This document shows, one piece after another, positions 27,529 to 35,373 of a stretch of 64,000 bases of DNA (position 1 is its first letter; each line of letters begins with the position of its first letter). Source of the DNA: Bryobacteraceae bacterium. GTDB taxonomy: Bacteria > Acidobacteriota > Terriglobia > Bryobacterales > Bryobacteraceae. Under the pieces are notes generated by a model. The model was not told the origin of the DNA, searched no databases, and worked only from the letters and a program-made list of their open reading frames with translations. Made by a program: the position numbers and the translations under genes. The stretch is taken from positions 124,001 through 188,000 of the forward strand of contig JARKOC010000058.1 of the NCBI GenBank assembly GCA_029975915.1, given 5' to 3'.

Positions 27529-28293
27529 CTATCGGCCCAGGGTGAAGTGGACGTCGACTTGTGTGACAACCTCCATCGGGACGCCGCTCAACAGTGTAGG
27601 GCGGTAGCGCCACTGTTTTACTGCTTCGATTGCAGCCGGAACCAGCAGAGGATGTCCGCTGATGACGCGCATTTGCGTGACACGGCCCTCGCGGCTGATC
27701 AATGCTGTCAACTGGACGACGCCCTGGACACGGGCTTGGATGGCCAGTTGCGGATAGCGGGGAATTACCTTTTCGATCAGCAACGCCTCCTGCACGCCCT
27801 TGCTGACGTGGATCGGCGCGGCCGGGACTTTCGCTGGTTCCACAGCCTGTGCTACTGGCGCCGGCGGCGCCTCAACAGTCCGGATTAGATCCATTAGCGA
27901 CCGGACGAACTCCGAGCCGTGGCCGGAGCCGGAACCAGGGATGCTGCCAGGTACATACGGGCCCGGATCACCAACGCCGGTCGCAACCGGATCGTCGACA
28001 AGGATCGCCGGCTTTGCGGGTATCGCTGCCGGCTCATAGAAACCTCGCGGAACCTCCCTCCCCGGGGCGCGGGTGGCGGCGAGCGCCCGCGGCAGTTCTG
28101 GCGGCGGGCCAGGCGGAGGAGCGGGCGGTACGAGCAAAATCGCCGACTCGAGCACCCTGGGCAGGATTTGAGGGTTGAGGAGAGGGATCGCCAGCGCGAC
28201 CGTTAACATCAACGCCTGAAGGCCAAACGATGTCACCAGGCTCCAGCCCGTTCGTACGCGCGAATTCGGCTGGACGAAGCTCTGTTCAAACAT
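27529..28293 (-). CDS. TonB-like energy transducer protein
   Basis: A 254-residue protein starting at ATG 28293 behind GAGGAAG. A membrane helix lies at about residues 18-45 (SLVTSFGLQALMLTVALAIPLL), then a proline-rich stretch (LLVPPAPPPGPPPELPRALA). The C-terminal TonB domain spans residues 175-254 (LLIEKVIPRYPQLAIQARVQGVVQLTALISREG, AAIEAVKQWRYRPTLL). It would carry proton-motive energy or act as a periplasmic linker to an outer-membrane partner. It is divergent from the redox operon and its 3' end abuts the his leader region. Confidence 0.9.
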   Translation of the reverse strand: MFEQSFVQPNSRVRTGWSLVTSFGLQALMLTVALAIPLLNPQILPRVLESAILLVPPAPPPGPPPELPRALAATRAPGREVPRGFYEPAAIPAKPAILVDDPVATGVGDPGPYVPGSIPGSGSGHGSEFVRSLMDLIRTVEAPPAPVAQAVEPAKVPAAPIHVSKGVQEALLIEKVIPRYPQLAIQARVQGVVQLTALISREGRVTQMRVISGHPLLVPAAIEAVKQWRYRPTLLSGVPMEVVTQVDVHFTLGR

Positions 28294-28445
28294 GGCTTCC
28301 TCACTTTCCGCCGTCCTCCGCGCCCCGCCCGACGGCATTGGGTCTGGGCGCTCACTCCTTTTGACACCTTCCCTCTGGAGTTGTTCCCGCTCGACGCGAG
28401 ACTTCTGATGAGTTCGTTTGGGCAAAGACCTTGGGCCAACGGCTA

Positions 28446-28496
28446 GGTCGCGTGTTGGAAATCCAGACTGCCTGAGCAGGAGAATCCAACACGACC
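28446..28496. promoter_or_regulatory. Inverted repeat, candidate upstream activating sequence
   Basis: GTGTTGGA at 28452-28459 faces TCCAACAC at 28485-28492, and the outer GGTCG (28446) and CGACC (28492-28496) extend it with a 2-base slip. It lies 72-122 bases upstream of the -24 element, the usual distance for an NtrC-type activator. It could alternatively be the hairpin of a terminator, but no T-run follows. Confidence 0.5.
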
Positions 28497-28567
28497 AATC
28501 GAATTCGCGAACGGTAAATATGCGCTAAGTATCTGATTTCATTTCCGTCAAGAATTTTGCTGGCAGG

Positions 28568-28583
28568 TGGCCCGACGATTGCA
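28568..28583 (+). promoter_or_regulatory. Sigma-54 (-24/-12) promoter of the Qrc-like operon
   Basis: TGGCCCG-N4-TTGCA matches the consensus TGGCACG-N4-TTGCW at all but one base, with the invariant GG and GC exactly 10 bases apart. Transcription would start near 28595, about 55 bases before the first gene. A sigma-54 activator is encoded at the far end of the cluster. Confidence 0.75.
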
Positions 28584-28649
28584 TGACACCTTGTGGCGAG
28601 AAGTCCGTGTGGGAAAGCCGGACAGCTCGGAAGACGAAGGAGGTTCAGT

Positions 28650-28895
28650 ATGTTTGGACTTGATTGGAATGACCCGCAGACGTTGTGGTTGAACCTGACC
28701 AACGTGGGGCTTGGGATCGTGACTCTGGTCTGTGTCGTCGCAGTTGCCTACAACGTTGTCAATGAACTCTGGATTCGCCGTCACGCGACTCAGACCAATG
28801 ACGCCCACGCGATGCATGTGCCGGAATTGGGCTGGACCATGGCCGACGGCGGCGAGCCGTTGGAAAAATCCACTCCTGAGAAGAAGGCCAACTGA
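28650..28895 (+). CDS. Small membrane protein, first gene of the Qrc-like operon
   Basis: An 81-residue protein behind GAAGGAGG. One membrane helix covers residues 15-38 (LTNVGLGIVTLVCVVAVAYNVV), followed by a hydrophilic tail ending in a charged segment (EKSTPEKKAN). No cofactor motif is visible apart from two His. Its place as leading gene suggests an assembly or anchoring subunit for the complex encoded downstream. I do not recognise a named family. Confidence 0.8.
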   Translation: MFGLDWNDPQTLWLNLTNVGLGIVTLVCVVAVAYNVVNELWIRRHATQTNDAHAMHVPELGWTMADGGEPLEKSTPEKKAN

Positions 28896-28921
28896 GCCGG
28901 TTTGGCGGCGGGGATCTGAAG

Positions 28922-29845
28922 ATGAACTGTCCGTTCCTCAAAGAGGCTCACGTGCGCACCTGCGCCGTGGCGCCCGTGCGGAAGATGCTCGTAGAGGCGC
29001 CAGACCTGAATCTGGCCGGCGTCTGCGGGTCGGATGCGCACACTGGTTGCCGGGTTTTCCAGAGCCGCGGCGAGGATGGCGGCCAGGGTGCCTGCCCTTA
29101 CCTGGATGAGCAACTGGTGCAGTATTGCTCGGTGGCGCCGGTGAAGAAGTACATCCCGTACAGCGAATCGGTCATGAGCCGGTGCGGCGGCAACAACTAC
29201 CAGTACTGCAGCCTCTATCTGGCTCTGTCGCAGCCCGGCTATGCGCACCAGGCGGCGGGCGACAGCCGGGACCCGCTGGTCGAAGGCATTCGGGTTCCCC
29301 GGAAGTTGTACTACGCGCCGAACCATATGTGGCTCAATCTTGGCGACAACGGCAGTTGCCATGTGGGATTGGATGGATTTCTTTCACGAATGCTGAGCAA
29401 TCTGGAACGCATCAGCTTCGTGGCGCCAAAGGGTGTCAGGCGTCCCAGTGTGACGTTAACCGTGGAGGGCATGACCTGGCCGCTCATCTTTCCCAACGAC
29501 ATCCTGATCAGCAACGCCAACCTCTATTTGCGGAGCGATCCGGCCCGCCTTGCGGCAGATCCCTACGGAGCGGGCTGGCTGTACGAAGGATGGGAAGCGC
29601 CAGGCCAGCATGCATGCGACGGTCTGATGACTGGCGACCAGGCGGCCGAGTGGATGGCGCAAGAGATGGAACGCCTGGGCTGCTATGTCCACAACTGCGC
29701 GTCCAGGAGCCAGGGTGAATTAGGCGTCGTTCTGAATGACGGCGGCGCGCCAGACGCCGGCTTACTGAAATACCTGCCGCCTGATGAACTCGCCCGGCTG
29801 TTCAACGAATTCTTCAGCCCTCAGGCCTCGTGGAAAATTGCTTAG
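28922..29845 (+). CDS. GcvH-like protein with two tandem four-Cys modules
   Basis: A 307-residue protein without signal peptide. Residues 1-100 contain a duplicated module: C3-PFL..C14-AVAPV, C35, C43 and then C58-PYL..C69-SVAPV, C88, C96, both with the spacing C-x10-C-x(18-20)-C-x7-C. Each could bind an iron-sulfur cluster or zinc. Residues 130-230 resemble the glycine cleavage H-protein/biotinyl-lipoyl fold (YYAPNHMWLNLGDNGSCHVGLDGF, then DPYGAGWLYEG), but the usual ESVKA lipoylation loop is replaced by IFPNDILISNANLYL, so no modified lysine is expected. A role as a redox or assembly partner of the neighbouring complex is inferred from position only. Confidence 0.8.
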   Translation: MNCPFLKEAHVRTCAVAPVRKMLVEAPDLNLAGVCGSDAHTGCRVFQSRGEDGGQGACPYLDEQLVQYCSVAPVKKYIPYSESVMSRCGGNNYQYCSLYLALSQPGYAHQAAGDSRDPLVEGIRVPRKLYYAPNHMWLNLGDNGSCHVGLDGFLSRMLSNLERISFVAPKGVRRPSVTLTVEGMTWPLIFPNDILISNANLYLRSDPARLAADPYGAGWLYEGWEAPGQHACDGLMTGDQAAEWMAQEMERLGCYVHNCASRSQGELGVVLNDGGAPDAGLLKYLPPDELARLFNEFFSPQASWKIA

Positions 29846-29862
29846 ACGGAGAAATAGATAAG

Positions 29863-30441
29863 ATGCGGAGCGCGATCTTCTTCCTGACTGGAGCAGCGGT
29901 GATGCTAGCGGCAGGCTGGGCAGGCTTGCCGAAAGTCCTATACAAACAGAAGCAGCAGCCGCTCGAATTCAGCCACAAAGCGCACAAAGTGAAGGCCGAT
30001 ATGGACTGCACGGCGTGCCACGATTTCCGGCAGGACGGCTCATACGCAGGCTTGCCTAAGCTGGAAGGTTGCGCCGCTTGCCACCCTGAGCCGGTCGGAG
30101 AGACGGCGGCGGAGAAGAAGTTCGTCGAATCCTATGTGAAGCAGGAAAAGGAAGTGGACTGGCTGGTCTATGCTAGGCAGCCGATCAATGCGAGGTTTTC
30201 GCACGCCATTCATGTCAAGAAGGCAGATCTGAAGTGCGAGCGTTGCCACGGAGACCATGGCAACACCGAGAAGCTCAGGCCGTATGAATACAACATTGTG
30301 AGCGGCTACAGCCGGGACATCTGGGGGCCGAGCATCTCAAGGCTGCGCAGGGCGAGCCACCAGGGCATGAAGATGGACGACTGCATGGGATGCCACAAGG
30401 AGAAAGGCGCCGAGGCCGGGTGTCTCGGATGCCATCGCTAA
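29863..30441 (+). CDS. Pentaheme c-type cytochrome (QrcA-like / cytochrome c3 family)
   Basis: A 192-residue protein with an uncleaved or signal helix at residues 4-20 (AIFFLTGAAVMLAAGWAG). Five heme motifs are present: C49-TA-CH, C70-AA-CH, C125-ER-CH, C174-MG-CH and C187-LG-CH. Extra His (FSHKAH, FSHAIH) are suited as distal ligands for bis-His hemes, as in class III cytochromes. Desulfovibrio QrcA, the cytochrome subunit of the menaquinone reductase complex, carries six hemes; this one has five. It would exchange electrons with periplasmic donors. The next gene is the MopB subunit, as in qrcABCD. Confidence 0.88.
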   Translation: MRSAIFFLTGAAVMLAAGWAGLPKVLYKQKQQPLEFSHKAHKVKADMDCTACHDFRQDGSYAGLPKLEGCAACHPEPVGETAAEKKFVESYVKQEKEVDWLVYARQPINARFSHAIHVKKADLKCERCHGDHGNTEKLRPYEYNIVSGYSRDIWGPSISRLRRASHQGMKMDDCMGCHKEKGAEAGCLGCHR

Positions 30442-30455
30442 CAGGACGAACTGAG

Positions 30456-32477
30456 ATGATCAAGCGCAGAGACATTCTCATGCTGGGCGGCGGATCCATC
30501 GCCGCGCTTCCACTGACGCCGATCCCGTACAAGCTGCTGGACGACGTATCGATCTGGACGCAGAACTGGCCGTGGATTCCCGTGCCCAAGGCTGGCGAAC
30601 TCACGGTTCGGAATAGCGTCTGCACGCTTTGCCGGGGTGGTTGCCCGATTCGGGTCCGATGCGTCGACGGACGGCCGATCGGCGTGATGCCAAAACGGAA
30701 CGAGGAGGGATCAGTGAGCCCCGTCTGCGCCCTGGCATTCGGTTCGCACCAGTTGCCTTGGCACCCGGCCCGGTTGAAGAAATGCTTGCTCAACGGAAAA
30801 CCGGCGACGCCAGACGAGGTGTCGGCGGCTGTTGCCGAAGCGTGCAGGAACGCGGGAGGGAACTCGATTGCGATCCTCGACGAACGCCCTGGCAGGGCGA
30901 TGTCGGCGCTGTACAGGAGATTCACCTTGGCAGTGAAGGGCGGGGTCTATGTGACGCCTCCTATGCAAGAGCGGGCGACTCTGGATGCCGTGGCGGCGCT
31001 ATGCGGGGCAAAATCAAGGCTTGGCTTTGACTGGTCCAAGACGGCGACGGTCCTGAGCATCGGCGCGCCGCTGCTGGACGGATTCCCTGGAACCGCTGAA
31101 CTCGCCGGCCGCAGGTCGAGAGGCGAGGTCAGGCTGTTTCATGCCGGGTCCAGTTACTCGCGCCAGGCGCAGCTCGCCGAGCGGTTTTTCCCGATCCTGC
31201 CCGGCGGCGAAGGGGCGTTTGCGCTTGGCTTGGCGAGCGTCCTGGCCGAAAAAGCCCCCGCGATGGCGGGCCTCGCCGAGTTTCAATCGCTCACCACGCG
31301 CTTCCCCCTGGAACGGGCCGCGGCACTGTCCGGCTTGAAGCCTGAGACGATCCGCCAGTTGGCGTCGGATCTCGCGTTGGGCGCACCAGCCGTGGTGGCT
31401 GGCGGAGGCGATTATGCTTCCGGGCCTTACGGGGTTGAAACCGAAACGCTCATCGCGGCATTGAACATGTTATTGGGCAGTGTGGGCATAAACGGCGGGA
31501 TCCGGCCGTATACCGGGCTGGATTCGCAGTCCGGCTCAACGCCGCTGGCACAACTGCCCGACCACAGCGTTGGCGTCCTGTTCGCGGACCGCGCTCCGGC
31601 TGGGTTCGCACTTCCCTGGTCTCTGATCGAACGCAAACTCGCAAAAGGCGCGATGGTTGTCGCGCTGACGTGTTGGCATCGGGAATTGGCATCGAGAGCG
31701 CAGGCCGTCGTGGCGGCGCCGGCGCCGATGGAGGACTGGACAGAGAGCTGTTCCACCGCGCAACCTGCCTACAACGTCGCGCCTGCCGTCCTGAAGCGGC
31801 CCGAAGGCACAGTCCGCGCCGACGAACTCTTGCTCTCGGTTGCTGGTCAGCTTGGCGCGAACCCCGGGGAGGGATTTGACTTGGAAACGGCATTGAAGGG
31901 CAGGGCCGGAGAGATTCTTGCGGCCAGGCGCGGCTCCGTTGCCGGTCAGAAGATAACTGAATTCGCTACAGCCGAGGATGTCTGGAAGGCTCTGTCGGAA
32001 GGCGCGGAATGGACCGATTCTGAGTCATCGGCAGAGCGGCTCAAGGCGTGTCTCCCCGGCGTGTCTGCGGGCGAAACCGACAGGCTGCTCGCAGCGGTCA
32101 ACGGCCGGGCGTCATCGAAGCGGCCTGATGAATTCCCGCTGGCCCTGATCGCCACGGGATGGATTGGTGAGGCGGGCGGCCTGCGGCTGCCGCTGTCCCG
32201 AATCCTCGACAAGGAGTCGCTGCTTCGCCGTCCATCCGGACGGGCGGCGGTTCATCCGTCAACAGCGGCAAGCCTTGGACTCAAGGGCGGAACGCAAGTG
32301 CAAATCGAAACGCCGAAAGGGCAGAGGAGAATGATGCTGGATTTGGACGACGCTGTACTGCCTGGAGCGATTGAAGTCACGCCGGAGGCCGCGGACGGCG
32401 ATTTCGCGCTCGATTTGATGGAGCCTGGCGCTGATGGAACATGGGGCCTTGCTTGGGCGCGGATGAGGAGGGCGTAG
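30456..32477 (+). CDS. MopB-fold (molybdopterin oxidoreductase-like) subunit, QrcB-like
   Basis: A 673-residue protein with a Tat-type start (IKRRDILMLGGGSIAALPL). One [4Fe-4S] motif is visible: C56-x2-C59-x3-C63-x27-C91 (VCTLCRGGCPIRV ... SPVCALAFG). The body resembles the Psr/Qrc/alternative complex III branch (SHQLPWHPARLKK, YASGPYGVETETLIAALNMLLGSVGINGGI). In Desulfovibrio QrcB this fold binds no molybdopterin and serves as an electron-transfer scaffold. The same is likely here since its length is about 670 rather than 750-1000 residues, but cofactor loss is an inference. The ATG at 30456 overlaps no neighbour and begins the signal. Confidence 0.87.
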   Translation: MIKRRDILMLGGGSIAALPLTPIPYKLLDDVSIWTQNWPWIPVPKAGELTVRNSVCTLCRGGCPIRVRCVDGRPIGVMPKRNEEGSVSPVCALAFGSHQLPWHPARLKKCLLNGKPATPDEVSAAVAEACRNAGGNSIAILDERPGRAMSALYRRFTLAVKGGVYVTPPMQERATLDAVAALCGAKSRLGFDWSKTATVLSIGAPLLDGFPGTAELAGRRSRGEVRLFHAGSSYSRQAQLAERFFPILPGGEGAFALGLASVLAEKAPAMAGLAEFQSLTTRFPLERAAALSGLKPETIRQLASDLALGAPAVVAGGGDYASGPYGVETETLIAALNMLLGSVGINGGIRPYTGLDSQSGSTPLAQLPDHSVGVLFADRAPAGFALPWSLIERKLAKGAMVVALTCWHRELASRAQAVVAAPAPMEDWTESCSTAQPAYNVAPAVLKRPEGTVRADELLLSVAGQLGANPGEGFDLETALKGRAGEILAARRGSVAGQKITEFATAEDVWKALSEGAEWTDSESSAERLKACLPGVSAGETDRLLAAVNGRASSKRPDEFPLALIATGWIGEAGGLRLPLSRILDKESLLRRPSGRAAVHPSTAASLGLKGGTQVQIETPKGQRRMMLDLDDAVLPGAIEVTPEAADGDFALDLMEPGADGTWGLAWARMRRA

Positions 32478-32479
32478 CG

Positions 32480-33256
32480 ATGGCGGCCGGAACCATGGAA
32501 ACAAAGAAAACCAACCGCAAGTTCCGCTACGGAATGGTGATCGACCTGGATGCGTGCACCGGGTGTGGTGCCTGCATGATCGCGTGCGCGGCGGAGAACA
32601 ACGTCGCGCCGTCGCGCGAGACGGTGAACGAACGGACATCGATCACACCGATGCGCGTGTTCAAGGTGAACGATCCGGCGCCGATGCCGGCGCGCAAGAC
32701 CGTCTTCGCGCCGATGATGTGCCAGCAGTGCGATGACCCGCCCTGCGAGCATGTCTGCCCGCAGCAAGCCGTTGAACTGGATGCCCGGACTGGCATCGTC
32801 ACACAAATGCCGCAACGATGCTTCGGCTGCCGGTACTGCATGGCTGCTTGCCCCTATCATGCGCGGTATTTCAACTGGTTCGACCCGCAGTGGCCAGAAG
32901 GGATGGAACAGACGCTCAATCCGGCGGTTGCGCCGAAGATGCGTGGCGTGGTGGAAAAGTGCAATCTGTGCCATGGGCGCTTCCACCAGGCGCAGGATCT
33001 GGCGGCGATTGAGGGATCAGAGAAGATCTCCTACACGCCCGCGTGCGTCGAGGCCTGCCCGGTTCAGGCGATCCGGATCGGAGATCTGAACGATCAAGAG
33101 GATCCGATTCAGCAAGAAATCAAAAAGTCCGAGACCTTCCAATTCCTGGCCAAGCTGGGCACCAGACCGAAGGTGTATTACAAGTCGCGCCAGGAGTGGG
33201 TGCGGATGCTCGCAGGCCGCGCGGCCGGTGATGGATCCGGAAGGAGGAACGGCTGA
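32480..33256 (+). CDS. Ferredoxin-like subunit with four [4Fe-4S] motifs, QrcC-like
   Basis: A 258-residue protein with sixteen motif cysteines arranged as in DmsB/PsrB/QrcC: CTGCGACMIAC, CQQCDDPPCEHVC, CFGCRYCMAAC and CNLC with CVEAC at the end. It would carry electrons between the cytochrome/MopB head and the membrane subunit. It starts two bases after the MopB stop codon and overlaps nothing. The upstream extension to 32441 is inside the MopB gene. Confidence 0.92.
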   Translation: MAAGTMETKKTNRKFRYGMVIDLDACTGCGACMIACAAENNVAPSRETVNERTSITPMRVFKVNDPAPMPARKTVFAPMMCQQCDDPPCEHVCPQQAVELDARTGIVTQMPQRCFGCRYCMAACPYHARYFNWFDPQWPEGMEQTLNPAVAPKMRGVVEKCNLCHGRFHQAQDLAAIEGSEKISYTPACVEACPVQAIRIGDLNDQEDPIQQEIKKSETFQFLAKLGTRPKVYYKSRQEWVRMLAGRAAGDGSGRRNG

Positions 33257-33257
33257 A

Positions 33258-34568
33258 ATGGCGACCAACACCCTGGAACCGTCAATGGGCATCCAAGCTG
33301 CCTCAAGTGAACGGCGGTGGATCGCTCGCGGCCTTTCAAGATGTTCGATGGCCATGTTTTCGGCCTGGCTAGCGCCGTGGCTGATCATGCTGGGCGTCGG
33401 CGTCTATGCCACCTACCTTTGCCTGAGCCAAGGGCTGGGCGTGACCAACCTGGACAACCGCTTCGGATTCGGGCTTTGGATCTTCCTCGACCTAGCGGTG
33501 ATCGCCCTCGGAGCAGGAGCGTTCTTTTCCGGTTTCCTGCTTTACATCATGAAGTGGAAGGAGATCAAAGCGGTCATCAGCAGCGCGGTCGTGCTCGGAT
33601 TCCTCTGCTACAGCGGCGCGATGGCTGTTCTCGCCGTGGATGTCGGCCAACCGCTGCGTGCGTGGTTCACCTTCTGGCATCCGAACGTGCATTCGATGCT
33701 GACCGAAGTCACCTTCTGCATCACTTGCTACCTGATCGTCCTTTCGATCGAGTACCTGCCGATCATCCTCAAGAACCGGCGCTTGAAGCAGGTTCCGTCG
33801 TTCCTGGTTTTTGAATGGGAGCTCCACAAGCTCATTCCCGTGCTCGCCGGCATCGGTTGTCTGCTCTCGTTTTTCCACCAGGGATCGCTTGGCGGTCTGT
33901 TTGGGGTGATGCGCGGCCGCCCATTCGCCTTCCGCGAAGGATTTGCCATCTGGCCGAGCACGTTCTTTCTGTTCGTCCTTTCGGCCGCAGCCGTCGGGCC
34001 GAGCTTCATCATCCTCACCACAAAACTCGTCGAGTGGATCACCAGCAAGCGCCTGGTCAAGCCGGGCGTCTATCTGACTCTGGCGAAGACCACCGGGGTG
34101 CTACTAACCGCCTACGTCGCTCTGAAAAGCATCGACACGCTCATCTGGCTGAACTCGACGTCGGTCAACGCCGGATTCGCACCGTGGGAATACTACGAGT
34201 GGAAGCCGTTTGGAGGCTGGATTCTTTTCGCCGAGATCGTCATATTCGGCATGGCGCCGGCGCTGATGCTCCTCTCCAAGCGGCTGCGGACGAAGCCGGC
34301 GATTCTGATCGCGGGCGCAGTGCTGGCCTGCACCGGGGTTGTGCTGAACCGCTTTGTCATGACGATTCAAACGCTAGCGCTGCCGACGCTGTCATTCGAT
34401 CAGTTCCTCACATACACGCCGAACTGGGTCGAGTTCGCGGTCTTTGGTATGGTTATCGCCTACGCGGTGATCGTGTATTCGCTTTCATACAGGTACTTAA
34501 ATCTCTTCCCGCAGGAAAAGGAAATCGCTGCGGAAGTCTTGGAGGTGGCTGATGTTCCCGTTCGTTGA
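33258..34568 (+). CDS. NrfD/PsrC-type membrane quinone-binding subunit, QrcD-like
   Basis: A 436-residue integral membrane protein behind AAGGAGG with about ten hydrophobic helices (for example LAPWLIMLGVGVYATYLCL, LWIFLDLAVIALGAGAFFSGFLLYIM). The segments FHQGSLGGLFGVM and EWELHKLIPVLAGIG carry residues typical of the NrfD family quinone site. It would reduce or oxidise menaquinone at the outer face of the membrane. It completes the A-B-C-D order of a Qrc-type complex. The next gene starts inside its 3' end, with a 17-base overlap. Confidence 0.92.
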   Translation: MATNTLEPSMGIQAASSERRWIARGLSRCSMAMFSAWLAPWLIMLGVGVYATYLCLSQGLGVTNLDNRFGFGLWIFLDLAVIALGAGAFFSGFLLYIMKWKEIKAVISSAVVLGFLCYSGAMAVLAVDVGQPLRAWFTFWHPNVHSMLTEVTFCITCYLIVLSIEYLPIILKNRRLKQVPSFLVFEWELHKLIPVLAGIGCLLSFFHQGSLGGLFGVMRGRPFAFREGFAIWPSTFFLFVLSAAAVGPSFIILTTKLVEWITSKRLVKPGVYLTLAKTTGVLLTAYVALKSIDTLIWLNSTSVNAGFAPWEYYEWKPFGGWILFAEIVIFGMAPALMLLSKRLRTKPAILIAGAVLACTGVVLNRFVMTIQTLALPTLSFDQFLTYTPNWVEFAVFGMVIAYAVIVYSLSYRYLNLFPQEKEIAAEVLEVADVPVR

Positions 34569-35373
34569 TGGTTTTCACTGGACATTTGGACACGTTCTGT
34601 TCCTGAGCGTCTTCGGGGCCGTGCTCGCTGTGATCGGCGTCACGTTGCTGATGTCACTGCGGCGTTCAGCGCGCGTGGCCGCGTCCGGCCAGGCGGAAAC
34701 GATCCGCTGGAAGAGCGATTTCCACGATCTCGCCGAGTCCGAGCGCCAGTGCCGGCACGAGCTTGCTGGCCGGGTGGATCACCGGCAATGCCACAACGAA
34801 TTCGACTGCCGAAAGTGCGAGACTCATCCGAAATTGGTCAATGCCATCGCAGCGGACGAATTCGATGTAAGCGCCTATGGGCTGTCCTATCCGGCCGACA
34901 GGCTCTATCATCGGGGCCAGACGTGGGTCCGCCAGGAAGCGGACGGGACTCTGACTGTCGGCCTGACGGACCTGGGGCGGCGCTTGCTCGGGCGTCCGGA
35001 CAGCTTAGAATTGCCTTCACCGGGCGACAGGTTGTTCGCCAATGGCAAGGGCTGGACGTTGACGCGCAACGGCGTGACAGCCCGCCTGCTGTCGCCGGTC
35101 GACGGCGAAGTCCTGGAAGTGGGCGGCCCGGATCTGGAGTTCTATCTGCGAGTGAAGCCGTCCACGGCTCACCCGAATATGGCTCATCTGCTGCGCGGAG
35201 CCGAGGTCAGCGGATGGGTGCGATCGCAGCTTGAGCGGCTTCAGATTCTCACCACTCCCGAAGGCGCCAAAGCGTCGCTGGCCGACGGCGGCGTACTGAT
35301 GGACGACCTCCCGAAAGCTCAGCCGGATGCCGATTGGGACAAAGTCTATGGCGAGATATTCCTCGAGCCTTAA
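34552..35373 (+). CDS. Membrane-anchored GcvH-like protein with Cys cluster
   Basis: A 273-residue protein with one N-terminal membrane helix (residues 12-36). A four-Cys motif follows: C67-RH, C80-HNEFD-C86-RK-C89, close to the CRHxLxGxxxxRxCxxxxxCxxC pattern of GcvH-like proteins found beside NrfD-type complexes in delta-proteobacteria. Residues 115-240 resemble the H-protein fold (LYHRGQTWVRQEADGTLTVGLTDLGRRLLG, LLSPVDGEVLEVGG), but the lipoyl lysine loop is replaced (GKGWTLTRNGVTARL). The function is unknown; position argues for a structural or redox accessory of the Qrc-like complex. Its stop overlaps by four bases the end of the convergent regulator gene. Confidence 0.82.
   Translation: MFPFVDGFHWTFGHVLFLSVFGAVLAVIGVTLLMSLRRSARVAASGQAETIRWKSDFHDLAESERQCRHELAGRVDHRQCHNEFDCRKCETHPKLVNAIAADEFDVSAYGLSYPADRLYHRGQTWVRQEADGTLTVGLTDLGRRLLGRPDSLELPSPGDRLFANGKGWTLTRNGVTARLLSPVDGEVLEVGGPDLEFYLRVKPSTAHPNMAHLLRGAEVSGWVRSQLERLQILTTPEGAKASLADGGVLMDDLPKAQPDADWDKVYGEIFLEP

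Larger units (their letters stand above)
28294..28649. other. Divergent regulatory region between tonB-like gene and Qrc-like operon
   Basis: These 356 bases hold an inverted repeat (28446-28496), an AT-rich stretch (about 28497-28560) and a sigma-54 site (28568-28583). This is the layout of an enhancer, a bendable spacer and a -24/-12 promoter. A GAAGGAGG site precedes the first gene. Confidence 0.7.

Noticed and set aside
28446..28496. Inverted repeat as terminator of an upstream gene
   Set aside because: Both neighbours read away from this point, so there is no gene to terminate, and no T-run follows. An activator site is more plausible.
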